NCBI RefSeq assembly: GCF_019669905.1
Contig: NZ_AP019777.1
Coordinates: 1,550,001-1,614,000 of the forward strand
Reading direction: 5' to 3'
Source of the DNA: Methylomonas koyamae
GTDB taxonomy: Bacteria; Pseudomonadota; Gammaproteobacteria; Methylococcales; Methylomonadaceae
Length of the DNA: 64,000 nt
The position numbers were made by a program, and so were the translations under genes. Below the pieces are notes generated by a model that worked only from the letters and a program-made list of their open reading frames with translations, did no database searches and had not been told where the DNA came from. Shown here one piece after another: positions 26,806-35,727 of this stretch (position 1 is its first letter; the number at the start of each line of letters is the position of its first letter).

Positions 26806-28032
26806 CTATTTTTTTGCGAAACTTGCCGTGACGTTCGCGGCCAGCGTCCGCCATTCGCCGATACGGTCCAGCTTGCCTATTCGCTGCAAATAGGTTTGGT
26901 CCAGCGCCATGTCGAATAAACGGCCGTAACCTGGCACAGCCGTAGGGTTGAGCAAGCACGATGCCGCATGTACTGCAGTCAAGGCGTTGACGCCGTTGTA
27001 TTCGGAATCGCTCGGCGTGTTTTGCAGCAAAATGGACTCGATGATACGCGGCGGTATTTTCCATAAACTCAGCACGTAAGCGGCCGCTTCCGCGCGGGTA
27101 AAGCCGAAGATGGACATTTCCAGCTCCGCCGGCGGCTTATCGCTGTTTACGGCTTGTTCCACCAGGATTTTCAGTTTATCGCCGCAGCGCGACATAAAAA
27201 TCAGCAAACCCATATTGTGCAACAGGCCGCCCAGATAAGCCTGGTCAGGTCTGTCATCGCTTTGCCGTTCCGATAGCGCAATCAGCCGCGCCAGTTCGGC
27301 CACCCGGGCGGCGTCCTGCCAGAGATAATCCATGTAACGTTCCACCGCCGGATCGGTGACCGGAAAGGCGGTTTTGACGTGTACCGATAACACCAGGCTA
27401 TTGAGTTTTTTCAGGCCGATCAGATTGATGGCGTCGGTCAGATTGGACACCGTTCGCTGCAAACCGAAATACGGCGAATTGACCAAATGCAGCAGTTTGG
27501 CGGAAAGCACCATGTCTTTGGCGAAGATATCGGCGATTTGAGCGCTGGTGGCGCGTTCGTCGCCGATCGCGGCGTTCAGCTGGTGGTAAATTTTCGGCAG
27601 GCTCGGCAATTGGCTGGCCTCGCCGACTTCCGCGGCGATACGCGGATTATCGACGCAGGCCTGGATTTTGAAGACTTGGCAGATTGTTTCCCGCAAGATT
27701 TCCGCGCTGCAAGGCTTGGCCAAATATTGATGCGCCACTTCCAGGCCGAGGCGCAAGTTGGTTTCGTCGGTATAGCCGCTGAGGATCATACGGACTGTGC
27801 CGGGGTAGGCCGCGGCGACCTTGGCCAATAATTCGTCGCCGCGCATTTCCGGCATCATCATGTCGCAAACGATCAAATCGATGGGTTGGCGCTGCATCAG
27901 CTCCAGGGCTTGTTTGCCGCAGGTGGCGAAGTGCAGATGCCATTGCCCGCGGTAAGGGCGCAGTTGGCGTTTGATGCCACTGATCACGTGCTCGGTGTCG
28001 TCGACGAACAGGATATGTTTGTTGCCGGTCAT
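26806..28032 (-). CDS. Response regulator with HDOD output domain
   Basis: A 408-residue protein: receiver at about 5-125 (FVDDTEHV, phospho-Asp in IVCDMMMPEMRG, Lys in LAKPC) and an HDOD domain at about 145-345 (LPSLPKIYHQL, LSAKLLHLVNSPYFG, LGGLLHNMGLLIFMS). HDOD proteins act in signal transduction without the catalytic HD motif. GAGG precedes the ATG. First gene of the three-gene signalling operon. Confidence 0.92.
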   Translation of the reverse strand: MTGNKHILFVDDTEHVISGIKRQLRPYRGQWHLHFATCGKQALELMQRQPIDLIVCDMMMPEMRGDELLAKVAAAYPGTVRMILSGYTDETNLRLGLEVAHQYLAKPCSAEILRETICQVFKIQACVDNPRIAAEVGEASQLPSLPKIYHQLNAAIGDERATSAQIADIFAKDMVLSAKLLHLVNSPYFGLQRTVSNLTDAINLIGLKKLNSLVLSVHVKTAFPVTDPAVERYMDYLWQDAARVAELARLIALSERQSDDRPDQAYLGGLLHNMGLLIFMSRCGDKLKILVEQAVNSDKPPAELEMSIFGFTRAEAAAYVLSLWKIPPRIIESILLQNTPSDSEYNGVNALTAVHAASCLLNPTAVPGYGRLFDMALDQTYLQRIGKLDRIGEWRTLAANVTASFAKK

Positions 28033-28261
28033 GCTCGGAACCTCAGGCAGACTGGGGCCCGCACGGGGGAATCGGTCGAGCAGCGCGCAAAAAATCGCGG
28101 GTTTCGCGTTTCGGGTTGGTGAGCATCGGTCACAATGGTCGGGTTGCTAGGAGCTTTAAGTTTAGATAAGCCGAGCCGGTTTGTCCGCCGGTAGTGGGCA
28201 AGCCGGTGCGCAATAAGGCCAAACCCCGTTTTTTCCGGCCCGGATTAAGGTTTACCCGACA

Positions 28262-28290
28262 TTGACAAGGGTTGGGGCAACTGATAGTTT
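28262..28290 (+). promoter_or_regulatory. Sigma-70-type promoter of hrcA
   Basis: TTGACA at 28262-28267 and TAGTTT at 28285-28290 with a 17-base spacer. Transcription would begin at about 28297, inside the CIRCE operator, so repressor binding would block initiation directly. The 230 bases before it hold no gene I can support. Confidence 0.6.
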
Positions 28291-28295
28291 TGCTG

Positions 28296-28322
28296 TTGGC
28301 ACTCGGCAGTGTGGAGTGCTAA
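28296..28322 (+). promoter_or_regulatory. CIRCE operator (HrcA binding site)
   Basis: TTGGCACTC, nine bases, then GAGTGCTAA: the CIRCE inverted repeat TTAGCACTC-N9-GAGTGCTAA with a single mismatch. It lies 22 bases upstream of hrcA, which points to autoregulation and to HrcA control of the grpE-dnaK genes that follow. Confidence 0.9.
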
Positions 28323-28343
28323 CGAATTTCGAAGGTACCGAAT

Positions 28344-29384
28344 GTGGCTGGCGGACAGGATTTAAACGAACGATCGCTTTATTTGCTCAAAACCCTGGTG
28401 GAGCGTTACATCCAAGACGGCCAACCGGTCGGGTCGCGCCTGTTGTCCAAGGATCCGAATTTGAAGTTAAGCCCGGCCAGTATCCGCAACGTGATGGCGG
28501 ATTTGGAAGAGATGGGCTTGATCCATTCGCCGCATACCTCCGCCGGGCGGGTGCCGACGGTCAGCGGTTACCGCTTGTTCGTCGATAGCCTGCTGACGGT
28601 CAGGCCGTTGGCGTCCAGCGAGCTGGACCAGTTGCAGGCCGGCTTGCACAGCGATACCGAGACGGCCAGCGATTTGTTGGGCAAAGCCTCCAAACTGCTG
28701 TCCGACGTCACCAAGATGGCCGGCGTCGTAACCTTACCGCGCCGCGAAAGCGTCTCCCTGCGCCACATCGAGTTTTTGCCGATGTCCAGTACCCGGCTGC
28801 TGGTGATCTTCGTCACCGATACCGAGGAAGTGCATAACAAGATCATCCATACCGAAAAACAATTTTCGCCGGCCGAGTTGCAGCAGGCCGCCAACTATTT
28901 GAACTCGGTGTTTACCGGCCGCAGTTTGGCCAAAATTCGCGAATTGGTGGTCAAGGATTTGGAAAAAGACAGGCATTCGGTCAACCAGGGCATGATCGAT
29001 GCGGTCAACATGGCGCAACTGGCCTTTGCCGAGCAGCCCAACGACGACTATGTGTTAAGCGGCGAAACCAACTTGATGGGTTTTTCCGAGCTGTCGGACA
29101 TGGACCGGCTCAAACAGTTATTCGAAGCCTTCAGCCAGAAACGCGGCGTGATCCATTTGTTGGACCAATGCCTGCAGGCCGACGGCGTCCAGATTTTTAT
29201 CGGCGAAGAGTCCGGCTACAGCGTGTTCGAGCGTTGCAGCCTGGTAACCGCGCCTTACTCGGTCAACGACGAAGTCGTCGGCGTGCTGGGCGTGATCGGT
29301 CCGACCCGGATGGCTTACGAGAAGGTGATTCCGTTTGTCGACGTCACGGCAAAATTATTGGGCGCGGCCTTGAATCCGAAATAA
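28344..29384 (+). CDS. hrcA: Heat-inducible transcription repressor HrcA
   Basis: A 346-residue repressor: winged-helix N-terminus (LVERYIQDGQPVGSRLL; PASIRNVMADLEEMG; HTSAGRVPT) and GAF-like and dimerisation parts beyond. It binds CIRCE and is kept active by GroE. Read from GTG 28344 with GAAGG upstream; ATG 28342 is out of frame. A CIRCE lies just before it, and grpE follows 49 bases downstream. Confidence 0.95.
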   Translation: MAGGQDLNERSLYLLKTLVERYIQDGQPVGSRLLSKDPNLKLSPASIRNVMADLEEMGLIHSPHTSAGRVPTVSGYRLFVDSLLTVRPLASSELDQLQAGLHSDTETASDLLGKASKLLSDVTKMAGVVTLPRRESVSLRHIEFLPMSSTRLLVIFVTDTEEVHNKIIHTEKQFSPAELQQAANYLNSVFTGRSLAKIRELVVKDLEKDRHSVNQGMIDAVNMAQLAFAEQPNDDYVLSGETNLMGFSELSDMDRLKQLFEAFSQKRGVIHLLDQCLQADGVQIFIGEESGYSVFERCSLVTAPYSVNDEVVGVLGVIGPTRMAYEKVIPFVDVTAKLLGAALNPK

Positions 29385-29433
29385 AAGCCCTTATCGTTAG
29401 CCCAACTCAAAATATTAGAACCATGGAGAAACT

Positions 29434-30072
29434 ATGAGTCACCAGCAATCGAGTCACGAACAGCAGACGGACGCCGAACTGATCGCCGAAGTACTGGAGC
29501 AAAACAAACCGGCCGCGGCGGAAGCCGGCGGCGAAGAGCCGGCAGCGGAAGAAGCGGTCAGCATCGAATCCTTGCGCCAGCAATTGGAACAAGCCCAACA
29601 ACAGGCGTCCGCCAATCTGGATAAAGCCTTGCGGACTCAGGCCGAAATGGAGAATTTGAAAAAACGGGTACAAAAGGATTTGGACGACGAGCGCAAATAC
29701 GGCTTGGCTAAATTCGCTAAGGAATTGCTCAGCGTGCTGGACAGTCTGGAATTGGGGATTCAGGCCGCATCCGGCGACAGCCCGGAAGTGGTCAAGTTAC
29801 GCGAAGGCAGCTTGCTCACCGTCAAACAATTCGAATCGGTATTCGCCAAATTCAACATCGAAACCATCGACCCGCTGGGCCAGCCGTTCAACCCGGAATT
29901 CCACCAGGCCATGGTCATGCAACCCAGCGAAACCGCCGAACCGAATTCGGTATTGAACGTATTTCAAAAAGGTTACATTCTGAACGGCCGTTTGTTGCGT
30001 CCGGCCATGGTCGTGGTGGCGAAGGCTGCCGACAAACCGGCCGACGGAGCAAAAATCGATGAGCAGGCTTGA
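29434..30072 (+). CDS. grpE: Nucleotide exchange factor GrpE
   Basis: A 212-residue cochaperone that releases ADP from DnaK. An acidic, Glu-rich N-terminal tail and a long coiled coil (about 45-95, containing RTQAEMENLKKRVQKD) lead to the beta domain (GQPFNPEFHQAMV, GYILNGRLLRPAMVVVAK). Preceded by ATGGAGAAAC as ribosome binding site. Between hrcA and dnaK, probably co-transcribed. Confidence 0.96.
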   Translation: MSHQQSSHEQQTDAELIAEVLEQNKPAAAEAGGEEPAAEEAVSIESLRQQLEQAQQQASANLDKALRTQAEMENLKKRVQKDLDDERKYGLAKFAKELLSVLDSLELGIQAASGDSPEVVKLREGSLLTVKQFESVFAKFNIETIDPLGQPFNPEFHQAMVMQPSETAEPNSVLNVFQKGYILNGRLLRPAMVVVAKAADKPADGAKIDEQA

Positions 30073-30143
30073 AAATCAAACGATCAACCGCATATCGCTA
30101 ACAACTTTTTAACTTACCACTTATTCAAGTCTGGAGAATTTCA

Positions 30144-32081
30144 ATGGGCAAAATGATCGGTATCGATTTAGGAACCACCAACTCCTGCGTCGCCGTACTG
30201 GAAAACGGCACCGCGCGGGTCATCGAAAACAGCGAGGGCGCCCGTACCACGCCCTCCATCATCGCGTTTACCAACGATAACGAAGTATTGGTCGGCCAAT
30301 CCGCCAAGCGCCAAGCCGTAACCAATCCGGAAAACACCTTGTTTGCGATCAAACGTTTGATCGGCCGTCGTTTCAAAGAAGACGCGGTGCAAAAAGACAT
30401 CAAAATGGTGCCTTACAAAATCATCGAAGCCAACAACGGCGACGCTTGGGTGGAATGCCACGGTAAGAAAATGGCGCCGCCGGAAGTGTCTTCCCGCGTC
30501 CTGATGAAATTGAAAAAAGACGCCGAAGCGTTCCTGGGCGAGGAAGTCACCGAAGCGGTCATCACCGTACCGGCCTATTTCAACGATTCGCAACGTCAAG
30601 CCACCAAAGATGCCGGCCGCATCGCCGGTCTGGACGTCAAACGCATCATCAACGAGCCGACCGCGGCGGCGTTGGCGTTCGGTATGGACAAACCGAAAGG
30701 CGACACCACCATCGCGGTTTATGACCTGGGTGGCGGTACCTTCGATATTTCCATCATCGAAATCGCCGAAATCGAAGGCGAGCACCAGTTCGAAGTTTTG
30801 GCCACCAACGGCGATACCTTCTTGGGCGGTGAAGACTTCGACTTGCGTATCATCGATTTCCTGGCCGGCGAGTTCAAAAAAGACACCGGCATCGATTTGC
30901 ACAACGATCCTTTGGCTTTGCAACGTCTGAAAGAATCGGCCGAGAAAGCCAAAATCGAATTGTCGTCAGCCGAGCAAACCGACATCAATCTGCCGTACAT
31001 CACTGCCGACGCATCGGGCCCGAAACACTTGAACGTCAAATTGACTCGCGCCAAATTGGAGTCTTTGGTCGACGATTTGATCGAACGTACCAAAGGTCCT
31101 TGCCTGCAAGCGATCAAAGACGCCGGTATTTCGGCGGCAAAAATCAACGACGTGATCCTGGTCGGTGGTCAAACCCGGATGCCGAAAGTGCAAGCGTTCG
31201 TTAAAGAATTGTTCGGCAAAGAGCCGCGCAAAGACGTCAACCCCGACGAAGCGGTGGCCTTGGGTGCGGCGATTCAAGCCGGCGTATTGGGCGGCGACGT
31301 TAAAGACGTGTTGTTGCTGGACGTTACCCCGTTGTCTTTGGGTATCGAAACTCTGGGCGGCGTGATGACCAAATTGATCGAGAAAAACACCACGATCCCG
31401 ACCAACGCTTCGCAAGTGTTCTCGACCGCCGAAGATCATCAAACCGCGGTGACTGTGCATGTATTGCAAGGCGAGCGGGAAATGGCGTCCGGAAACAAAT
31501 CGCTGGGCCGTTTCGACCTGCAGGACATTCCGCCGGCACCGCGCGGCATTCCGCAAATCGAAGTCTCGTTCGACATCGACGCCAACGGTATCCTGAACGT
31601 ATCGGCCAAAGACAAAGCCACCGGCAAGAAGCAGTCCATCGTGATTAAGGCTTCCAGCGGTTTGTCCGACGACGAAGTCGAACGCATGATTAAGGACGCC
31701 GAAGCCCATGCCGACGAAGACCGCAAGCTGAAAGAGCTGGTCTCCACCCGCAACGCGGCCGAAGGCATGATCCACGCTACCGAAAAATCGCTGAAAGAAT
31801 TGGGAGACCAGGTCAGCAGCGACGAAAAATCGGCGATCGAAGCGGCCATTAAAGACCTGCATGCTGTGCTGAAAAGCGACGACAAAGATGCCATCGAAGC
31901 CAAAACCAACGCCCTGACCGAACTATCGGGTAAACTGGCCGAACGCGTCTACGCCCAAAAAGGCGGCGCCGAAGCGGTGGCTACCGGCAGCCACGAACAC
32001 GCGGCCGGCGGCCAACAAGCCGAGCCAGACCACAATGTGGTCGATGCCGAGTTCGAGGAAGTTAAGGACGATAAGAAGTAA
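30144..32081 (+). CDS. dnaK: Chaperone protein DnaK (Hsp70)
   Basis: A 645-residue Hsp70. N-terminal ATPase with [14 protein letters not shown] and [12 protein letters not shown], linker [13 protein letters not shown] near 390, substrate-binding domain and helical lid, ending in [10 protein letters not shown] like other DnaK C-termini. TCTGGAGAA is the ribosome binding site. It is followed by a terminator-like hairpin and then by a truncated copy of the dnaJ start. Confidence 0.98.
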   Translation: MGKMIGIDLGTTNSCVAVLENGTARVIENSEGARTTPSIIAFTNDNEVLVGQSAKRQAVTNPENTLFAIKRLIGRRFKEDAVQKDIKMVPYKIIEANNGDAWVECHGKKMAPPEVSSRVLMKLKKDAEAFLGEEVTEAVITVPAYFNDSQRQATKDAGRIAGLDVKRIINEPTAAALAFGMDKPKGDTTIAVYDLGGGTFDISIIEIAEIEGEHQFEVLATNGDTFLGGEDFDLRIIDFLAGEFKKDTGIDLHNDPLALQRLKESAEKAKIELSSAEQTDINLPYITADASGPKHLNVKLTRAKLESLVDDLIERTKGPCLQAIKDAGISAAKINDVILVGGQTRMPKVQAFVKELFGKEPRKDVNPDEAVALGAAIQAGVLGGDVKDVLLLDVTPLSLGIETLGGVMTKLIEKNTTIPTNASQVFSTAEDHQTAVTVHVLQGEREMASGNKSLGRFDLQDIPPAPRGIPQIEVSFDIDANGILNVSAKDKATGKKQSIVIKASSGLSDDEVERMIKDAEAHADEDRKLKELVSTRNAAEGMIHATEKSLKELGDQVSSDEKSAIEAAIKDLHAVLKSDDKDAIEAKTNALTELSGKLAERVYAQKGGAEAVATGSHEHAAGGQQAEPDHNVVDAEFEEVKDDKK

Positions 32082-32177
32082 AGTTCGTTCGATTTCTCTC
32101 GCAGCCTGAGAGAGGGTAGGACGGGCGCGCACGCTGTTAAAGTCGCTTCCGTCTTCTTTCAATTCAATATCTTAATT

Positions 32178-32203
32178 AACCGCCGGTTTCCGCCGGCGGT
32201 TTT
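32178..32203 (+). terminator. Hairpin after dnaK (partial terminator)
   Basis: Stem AACCGCCGG/CCGGCGGTT with a 6-base loop, followed by TTCC. It lies about 100 bases after the dnaK stop and just before the truncated dnaJ copy. Its T run is short, so it may reduce rather than end transcription toward dnaJ. Confidence 0.55.
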
Positions 32204-32210
32204 CCTCGTT

Positions 32211-32273
32211 ATGGCAAAAGAAGATTTTTATAAACTGCTGGAAGTGGATCGCAACGCCAGCGAAGCTATGTAG
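32211..32273 (+). pseudogene. dnaJ: Truncated duplicate of the dnaJ 5' end
   Basis: ATG at 32211 opens a 20-codon frame ending TAG at 32271-32273. The residues [19 protein letters not shown] equal the DnaJ N-terminus except that the intact gene has an extra Ala after Met. It is the left copy of a 53-bp perfect repeat and marks the original start of dnaJ before the insertion. Not functional as a J-domain. Confidence 0.9.
32214..32266 (+). repeat. 53-bp direct repeat, left copy
   Basis: Identical over 53 bases to 33098-33150. It runs from GCAAAAGAAG to CCAGCGAAGC and encodes the first part of the DnaJ J-domain. The two copies bracket the toxin-antitoxin insert. Confidence 0.95.
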
Positions 32274-32294
32274 ATGCGCACCGCATACCTTTTT
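32270..32294 (+). repeat. GTAG-headed short hairpin, REP-like
   Basis: GTAG at 32270-32273 followed by ATGCG-CAC-CGCAT and then ACC and a T-rich run. The GTAG head plus palindrome is the layout of REP elements mobilised by RAYT transposases, but the stem is only 5 bp. It could instead be a small terminator. It lies exactly at the left insertion boundary. Confidence 0.35.
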
Positions 32295-32311
32295 GTTTTT
32301 GCGAGGTAGAT

Positions 32312-32497
32312 ATGCAAGCTGTTGTTACGGAAGTCAAAGAATTACTGAATAGATTGTCCGAAGAAAGCGGCTATTAAGATATTCAATATCACCTTTATGG
32401 CATGGCTAAAATTCGGCAAGGAATCACTAGGGCGGAAATCGAAGGGATTGTTCCGCACGAGGAAGTCGAAAAACAATTTGATTGCGTGTTTAGTTGA
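32312..32497 (+). pseudogene. Antitoxin-like gene with an in-frame stop
   Basis: ATG 32312 follows GAGGTAGAT and encodes MQAVVTEVKELLNRLSEESGY, then TAA at 32375-32377, then in the same frame DIQYHLYGMAKIRQGITRAE and on to EEVEKQFD before TGA at 32497. The joined 61-residue product looks like a small antitoxin-type protein found upstream of RelE/ParE toxins (pattern GY-x-DIQYH-Y...KI..G...AE). TAA stands where Glu is expected, a single GAA-to-TAA change. Regarded as decayed. Confidence 0.6.
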
Positions 32498-32533
32498 ATA
32501 CAAACTTCCAAGCTATATTTTGAGGTAAGAATA

Positions 32534-32758
32534 ATGGATAGCACAGTAATCGAACGCGAAGCTCTTCATCTCCCCGCAGCGGAACGCGCCAAACTTGCCC
32601 ACAGTTTATTATTAAGCTTAGAAAATCTCTCTGATGCTGAATTGCATCAAGTTTGGCTGGATGAGGCTCAGCGACGTGCCGATGAAATAGATCAAGGTTC
32701 GGTCGAACTGATTTCCTCCGAAGAAGTTAGTGCCAAAGCGCGTTTATTGCTGAGATGA
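32534..32758 (+). CDS. Type II antitoxin, addiction-module component family
   Basis: A 74-residue protein of the PF09720 type: EREALHLPAAERAKLAHSLL at the N-terminus and EAQRRADEIDQGSVELIS followed by EEVSAKAR at the C-terminus are the family pattern. TGAGGTAAG precedes ATG 32534. Stop codon overlaps the toxin start as ATGA, so the pair is translationally coupled. It should neutralise the following ParE-like toxin and repress their promoter. Confidence 0.88.
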   Translation: MDSTVIEREALHLPAAERAKLAHSLLLSLENLSDAELHQVWLDEAQRRADEIDQGSVELISSEEVSAKARLLLR

Positions 32759-33048
32759 GTTATCGGTTTCATCCGGGGGCCGAGCATGAGCATTTGGAGA
32801 TTGTTGGATTCTACGAGTCGATACAAACGGGGTTAGGCGCTGCCTACTTAGCGGAATTTGAAAATTTAATGACTCGCGTTGTTGGGATGCCTAAAATTTA
32901 TCGGATAAATAGAGGGTCTAATATTCGGGTGGTTTCCCTATTTAAGTTTCCTTATCGAATAATCTTTAGAGAGAATTCTGACGGGTTACAGGTTTTAGCG
33001 GTTTCGCATAAAAAAAGAAGGCCTGATTATTGGTTAGGTCGGTTATAA
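32755..33048 (+). CDS. ParE/RelE-family toxin
   Basis: A 97-residue protein of the RelE/ParE fold. YRFHPGAEHEHLEIVGFYES at the N-terminus, then FPYRIIFRENSDGLQVLAVSH and RRPDYW at the C-terminus match ParE family toxins (PF05016), which poison gyrase or, for RelE types, cleave mRNA. Target not determined from sequence. Ends 43 bases before dnaJ, so transcripts of the pair may run into dnaJ. Confidence 0.88.
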   Translation: MSYRFHPGAEHEHLEIVGFYESIQTGLGAAYLAEFENLMTRVVGMPKIYRINRGSNIRVVSLFKFPYRIIFRENSDGLQVLAVSHKKRRPDYWLGRL

Positions 33049-33091
33049 CTAAATTTACCCATACTTAAAAAATAATATTTAAGAAAAATAA

Positions 33092-34231
33092 ATGGCCGCA
33101 AAAGAAGATTTTTATAAACTGCTGGAAGTGGATCGCAACGCCAGCGAAGCCGAAATTAAAAAAAGCTATCGCAAGATGGCGATGAAATACCATCCGGATA
33201 GAAATAAGGATAATCCGGAAGAGGCGGAGAAAAAATTCAAGCTGATCAAGGAAGCTTACGAGGTTTTGTCGGATTCCAAAAAGCGTGCGGCTTACGACCA
33301 GTTCGGCCATGCCGGCGTCGACCCGTCGATGGGCGGCGGCCGTGGCGGTTTTACCGGGGCGGAGAGCTTCAGCGATATTTTCGGTGATGTGTTCGGCGAT
33401 ATTTTCGGCGGCGGCCGCCAGCAGCGCAGCAGCGTACAGCGCGGCGCCGACTTGCGTTATAACCTGGAATTGACCTTGGAAGAAGCGGTTGGCGGTACCG
33501 AAGCCACCGTCAAAGTGCCGGTATTGGTCGCGTGCGGCGAATGTAACGGTAGCGGCGCGAAAAAAGGCAGCAGTCCGGTCACCTGCACCACTTGCCACGG
33601 CCACGGCCAAGTGCGGATGCAGCAAGGCTTTTTTTCGGTACAACAAACTTGTCCGACCTGCCGCGGTACCGGCAAGCAGATCAAAGACCCGTGCCCGAAA
33701 TGCTACGGCCAAGGCCGAGTGCAGGAAACCAAAACTCTCAACGTCAAAGTTCCGGCCGGCGTGGATACCGGCGACCGGATCCGTTTGGCAGGCGAGGGCG
33801 AAGCCGGATTGAACGGCGGTCCGTCAGGCGATCTGTACGTTCAGGTGCAGGTTAAAGAGCATCCGATCTTCACCCGCGACGGCGCCAATCTGTATTGCGA
33901 AGTGCCGATCAGTTTCCCGATGGCCTGTTTAGGTGGCGATTTGGAAGTGCCGACCCTGGACGGCAAGGTCATGCTGAAAATTCCGCCGGAAACCCAAACC
34001 GGGCGCATGTTCCGCTTGCGCGGCAAGGGCGTCAAGCCGGTCCGGGGTGGCGCGGTCGGCGATTTGCTGTGCAAGGTGCAACTGGAAACCCCGGTGCATT
34101 TGACCAAGGACCAGAAAGCCTTGATCGAGAAACTGGGCGAATCTTTGTCCGGCGGCGGCAAACACCACAGTCCGCAAGAACACAGCTGGATGGACGGTGT
34201 GAAAAATTTCTTCGACAAGTTGACAGGATAA
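33092..34231 (+). CDS. dnaJ: Chaperone protein DnaJ (Hsp40)
   Basis: A 379-residue cochaperone that activates DnaK ATP hydrolysis. J-domain with HPD in [10 protein letters not shown]; a Gly/Phe-rich linker; four zinc-finger repeats [24 protein letters not shown] and CPKCYGQG; and two C-terminal substrate domains. The ATG context is AAGAAAAATAA, a weak ribosome binding site contributed by the insert. The first codons are ATG GCC GCA against ATG GCA in the upstream truncated copy. dapB starts 3 bases later. Confidence 0.97.
   Translation: MAAKEDFYKLLEVDRNASEAEIKKSYRKMAMKYHPDRNKDNPEEAEKKFKLIKEAYEVLSDSKKRAAYDQFGHAGVDPSMGGGRGGFTGAESFSDIFGDVFGDIFGGGRQQRSSVQRGADLRYNLELTLEEAVGGTEATVKVPVLVACGECNGSGAKKGSSPVTCTTCHGHGQVRMQQGFFSVQQTCPTCRGTGKQIKDPCPKCYGQGRVQETKTLNVKVPAGVDTGDRIRLAGEGEAGLNGGPSGDLYVQVQVKEHPIFTRDGANLYCEVPISFPMACLGGDLEVPTLDGKVMLKIPPETQTGRMFRLRGKGVKPVRGGAVGDLLCKVQLETPVHLTKDQKALIEKLGESLSGGGKHHSPQEHSWMDGVKNFFDKLTG
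33098..33150 (+). repeat. 53-bp direct repeat, right copy
   Basis: Identical to 32214-32266; this copy is part of the intact dnaJ. The identity ends after CGAAGC, where the left copy continues TATGTAG and this one continues CGAAATT. Confidence 0.95.
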
Positions 34232-35041
<810 letters not shown>

Positions 35042-35048
35042 GCCAAGT

Positions 35049-35068
35049 GGCCGGAATAAACTCCGGCC
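35049..35068. terminator. Hairpin between convergent dapB and Nudix genes
   Basis: Stem GGCCGGA/TCCGGCC with a 6-base loop lies 8 bases beyond dapB. There is no T run of note on either strand, so termination strength is doubtful. Confidence 0.4.
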
Positions 35069-35087
35069 TGGTAAAATCAGCAAAATC

Positions 35088-35525
35088 TTATATTCTCAAC
35101 GGCGTTACCGCGCCGGTCAGTTTATAATGCCGGTAGTCGGCGATAACCTGGGCGTGATCGAAAGCCAGAACGGCCGGCAAACTGTCGAATGTAAACAATC
35201 CGCAATTTTTCGCATCGTCCGCCGCCAACGGTTCGCCGTGGGCCCGCGCTAGGTAAACGGCGGTAACGGTGTGGTTGCGCGGGTCTCGGGCCGGATCGGA
35301 ATACAGCCCGAGCAATGCGGTCAGTTCGACCTCCAATCCGGTTTCCTCCTTCGCTTCCCGAATCGCCGCGTGTTCGACGGTTTCGCCGACGTCGACGAAA
35401 CCGCCGGGTACCGCCCAGCCGTAAGGCGGATATTTGCGTTCGATCAGCACGAACGGGCTTTGCGGATGGTCGATCAATTCGATCAGGATGTCGGCGGCAA
35501 GCAGAGGCGTAATTGGTTTCGGCAT
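35088..35525 (-). CDS. Nudix hydrolase
   Basis: A 145-residue pyrophosphatase. The Nudix box is complete: [20 protein letters not shown] followed by ETG (GX5EX7REUXEEXGU). The small size and [19 protein letters not shown] lead-in resemble ADP-ribose or 8-oxo-dGTP type pyrophosphatases, but the substrate cannot be fixed. ATG 35525 is preferred to GTG 35534, though neither has a strong ribosome binding site. Convergent with dapB. Confidence 0.9.
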   Translation of the reverse strand: MPKPITPLLAADILIELIDHPQSPFVLIERKYPPYGWAVPGGFVDVGETVEHAAIREAKEETGLEVELTALLGLYSDPARDPRNHTVTAVYLARAHGEPLAADDAKNCGLFTFDSLPAVLAFDHAQVIADYRHYKLTGAVTPLRI

Positions 35526-35727
35526 GGCGGTCACGAGGCTGGGTTAAACGTTAAAATATCGGTCGGACTCAAGTTTATACCGGTTTTTGCCGGCGGCGGA
35601 AATGTGCGTGGCCCAGCAAAACGGAGCTTTCGGTTCGGCAGCCATGCCGGCCGGACTATATTGCTATCCGGGAACCGGCCGACGCTTCGTGTCGGCACCG
35701 ACTGGAAATCAACTAAAACAGAAATAC

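Larger units (their letters stand above)
32267..33097. mobile_element. Toxin-antitoxin insert that reconstitutes dnaJ
   Basis: About 830 bases, visibly AT-richer than the flanks, lying between two identical 53-bp copies of the dnaJ 5' end. It carries a GTAG-headed hairpin, a broken antitoxin-like gene, an intact antitoxin-toxin pair and a new dnaJ leader. No transposase or integrase is encoded and no terminal inverted repeats are evident, so the mechanism of arrival is unknown; the repeat is longer than ordinary target-site duplications. Confidence 0.7.

Noticed and set aside
30168..31862. Long minus-strand open frames opposite dnaK (30168-30923 and 30966-31862)
   Set aside because: They mirror the strong codon bias of dnaK, show no domain pattern and have no ribosome binding sites.
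32211..32273. Functional small J-domain protein from the left dnaJ copy
   Set aside because: Only 20 codons, ending before the HPD motif.
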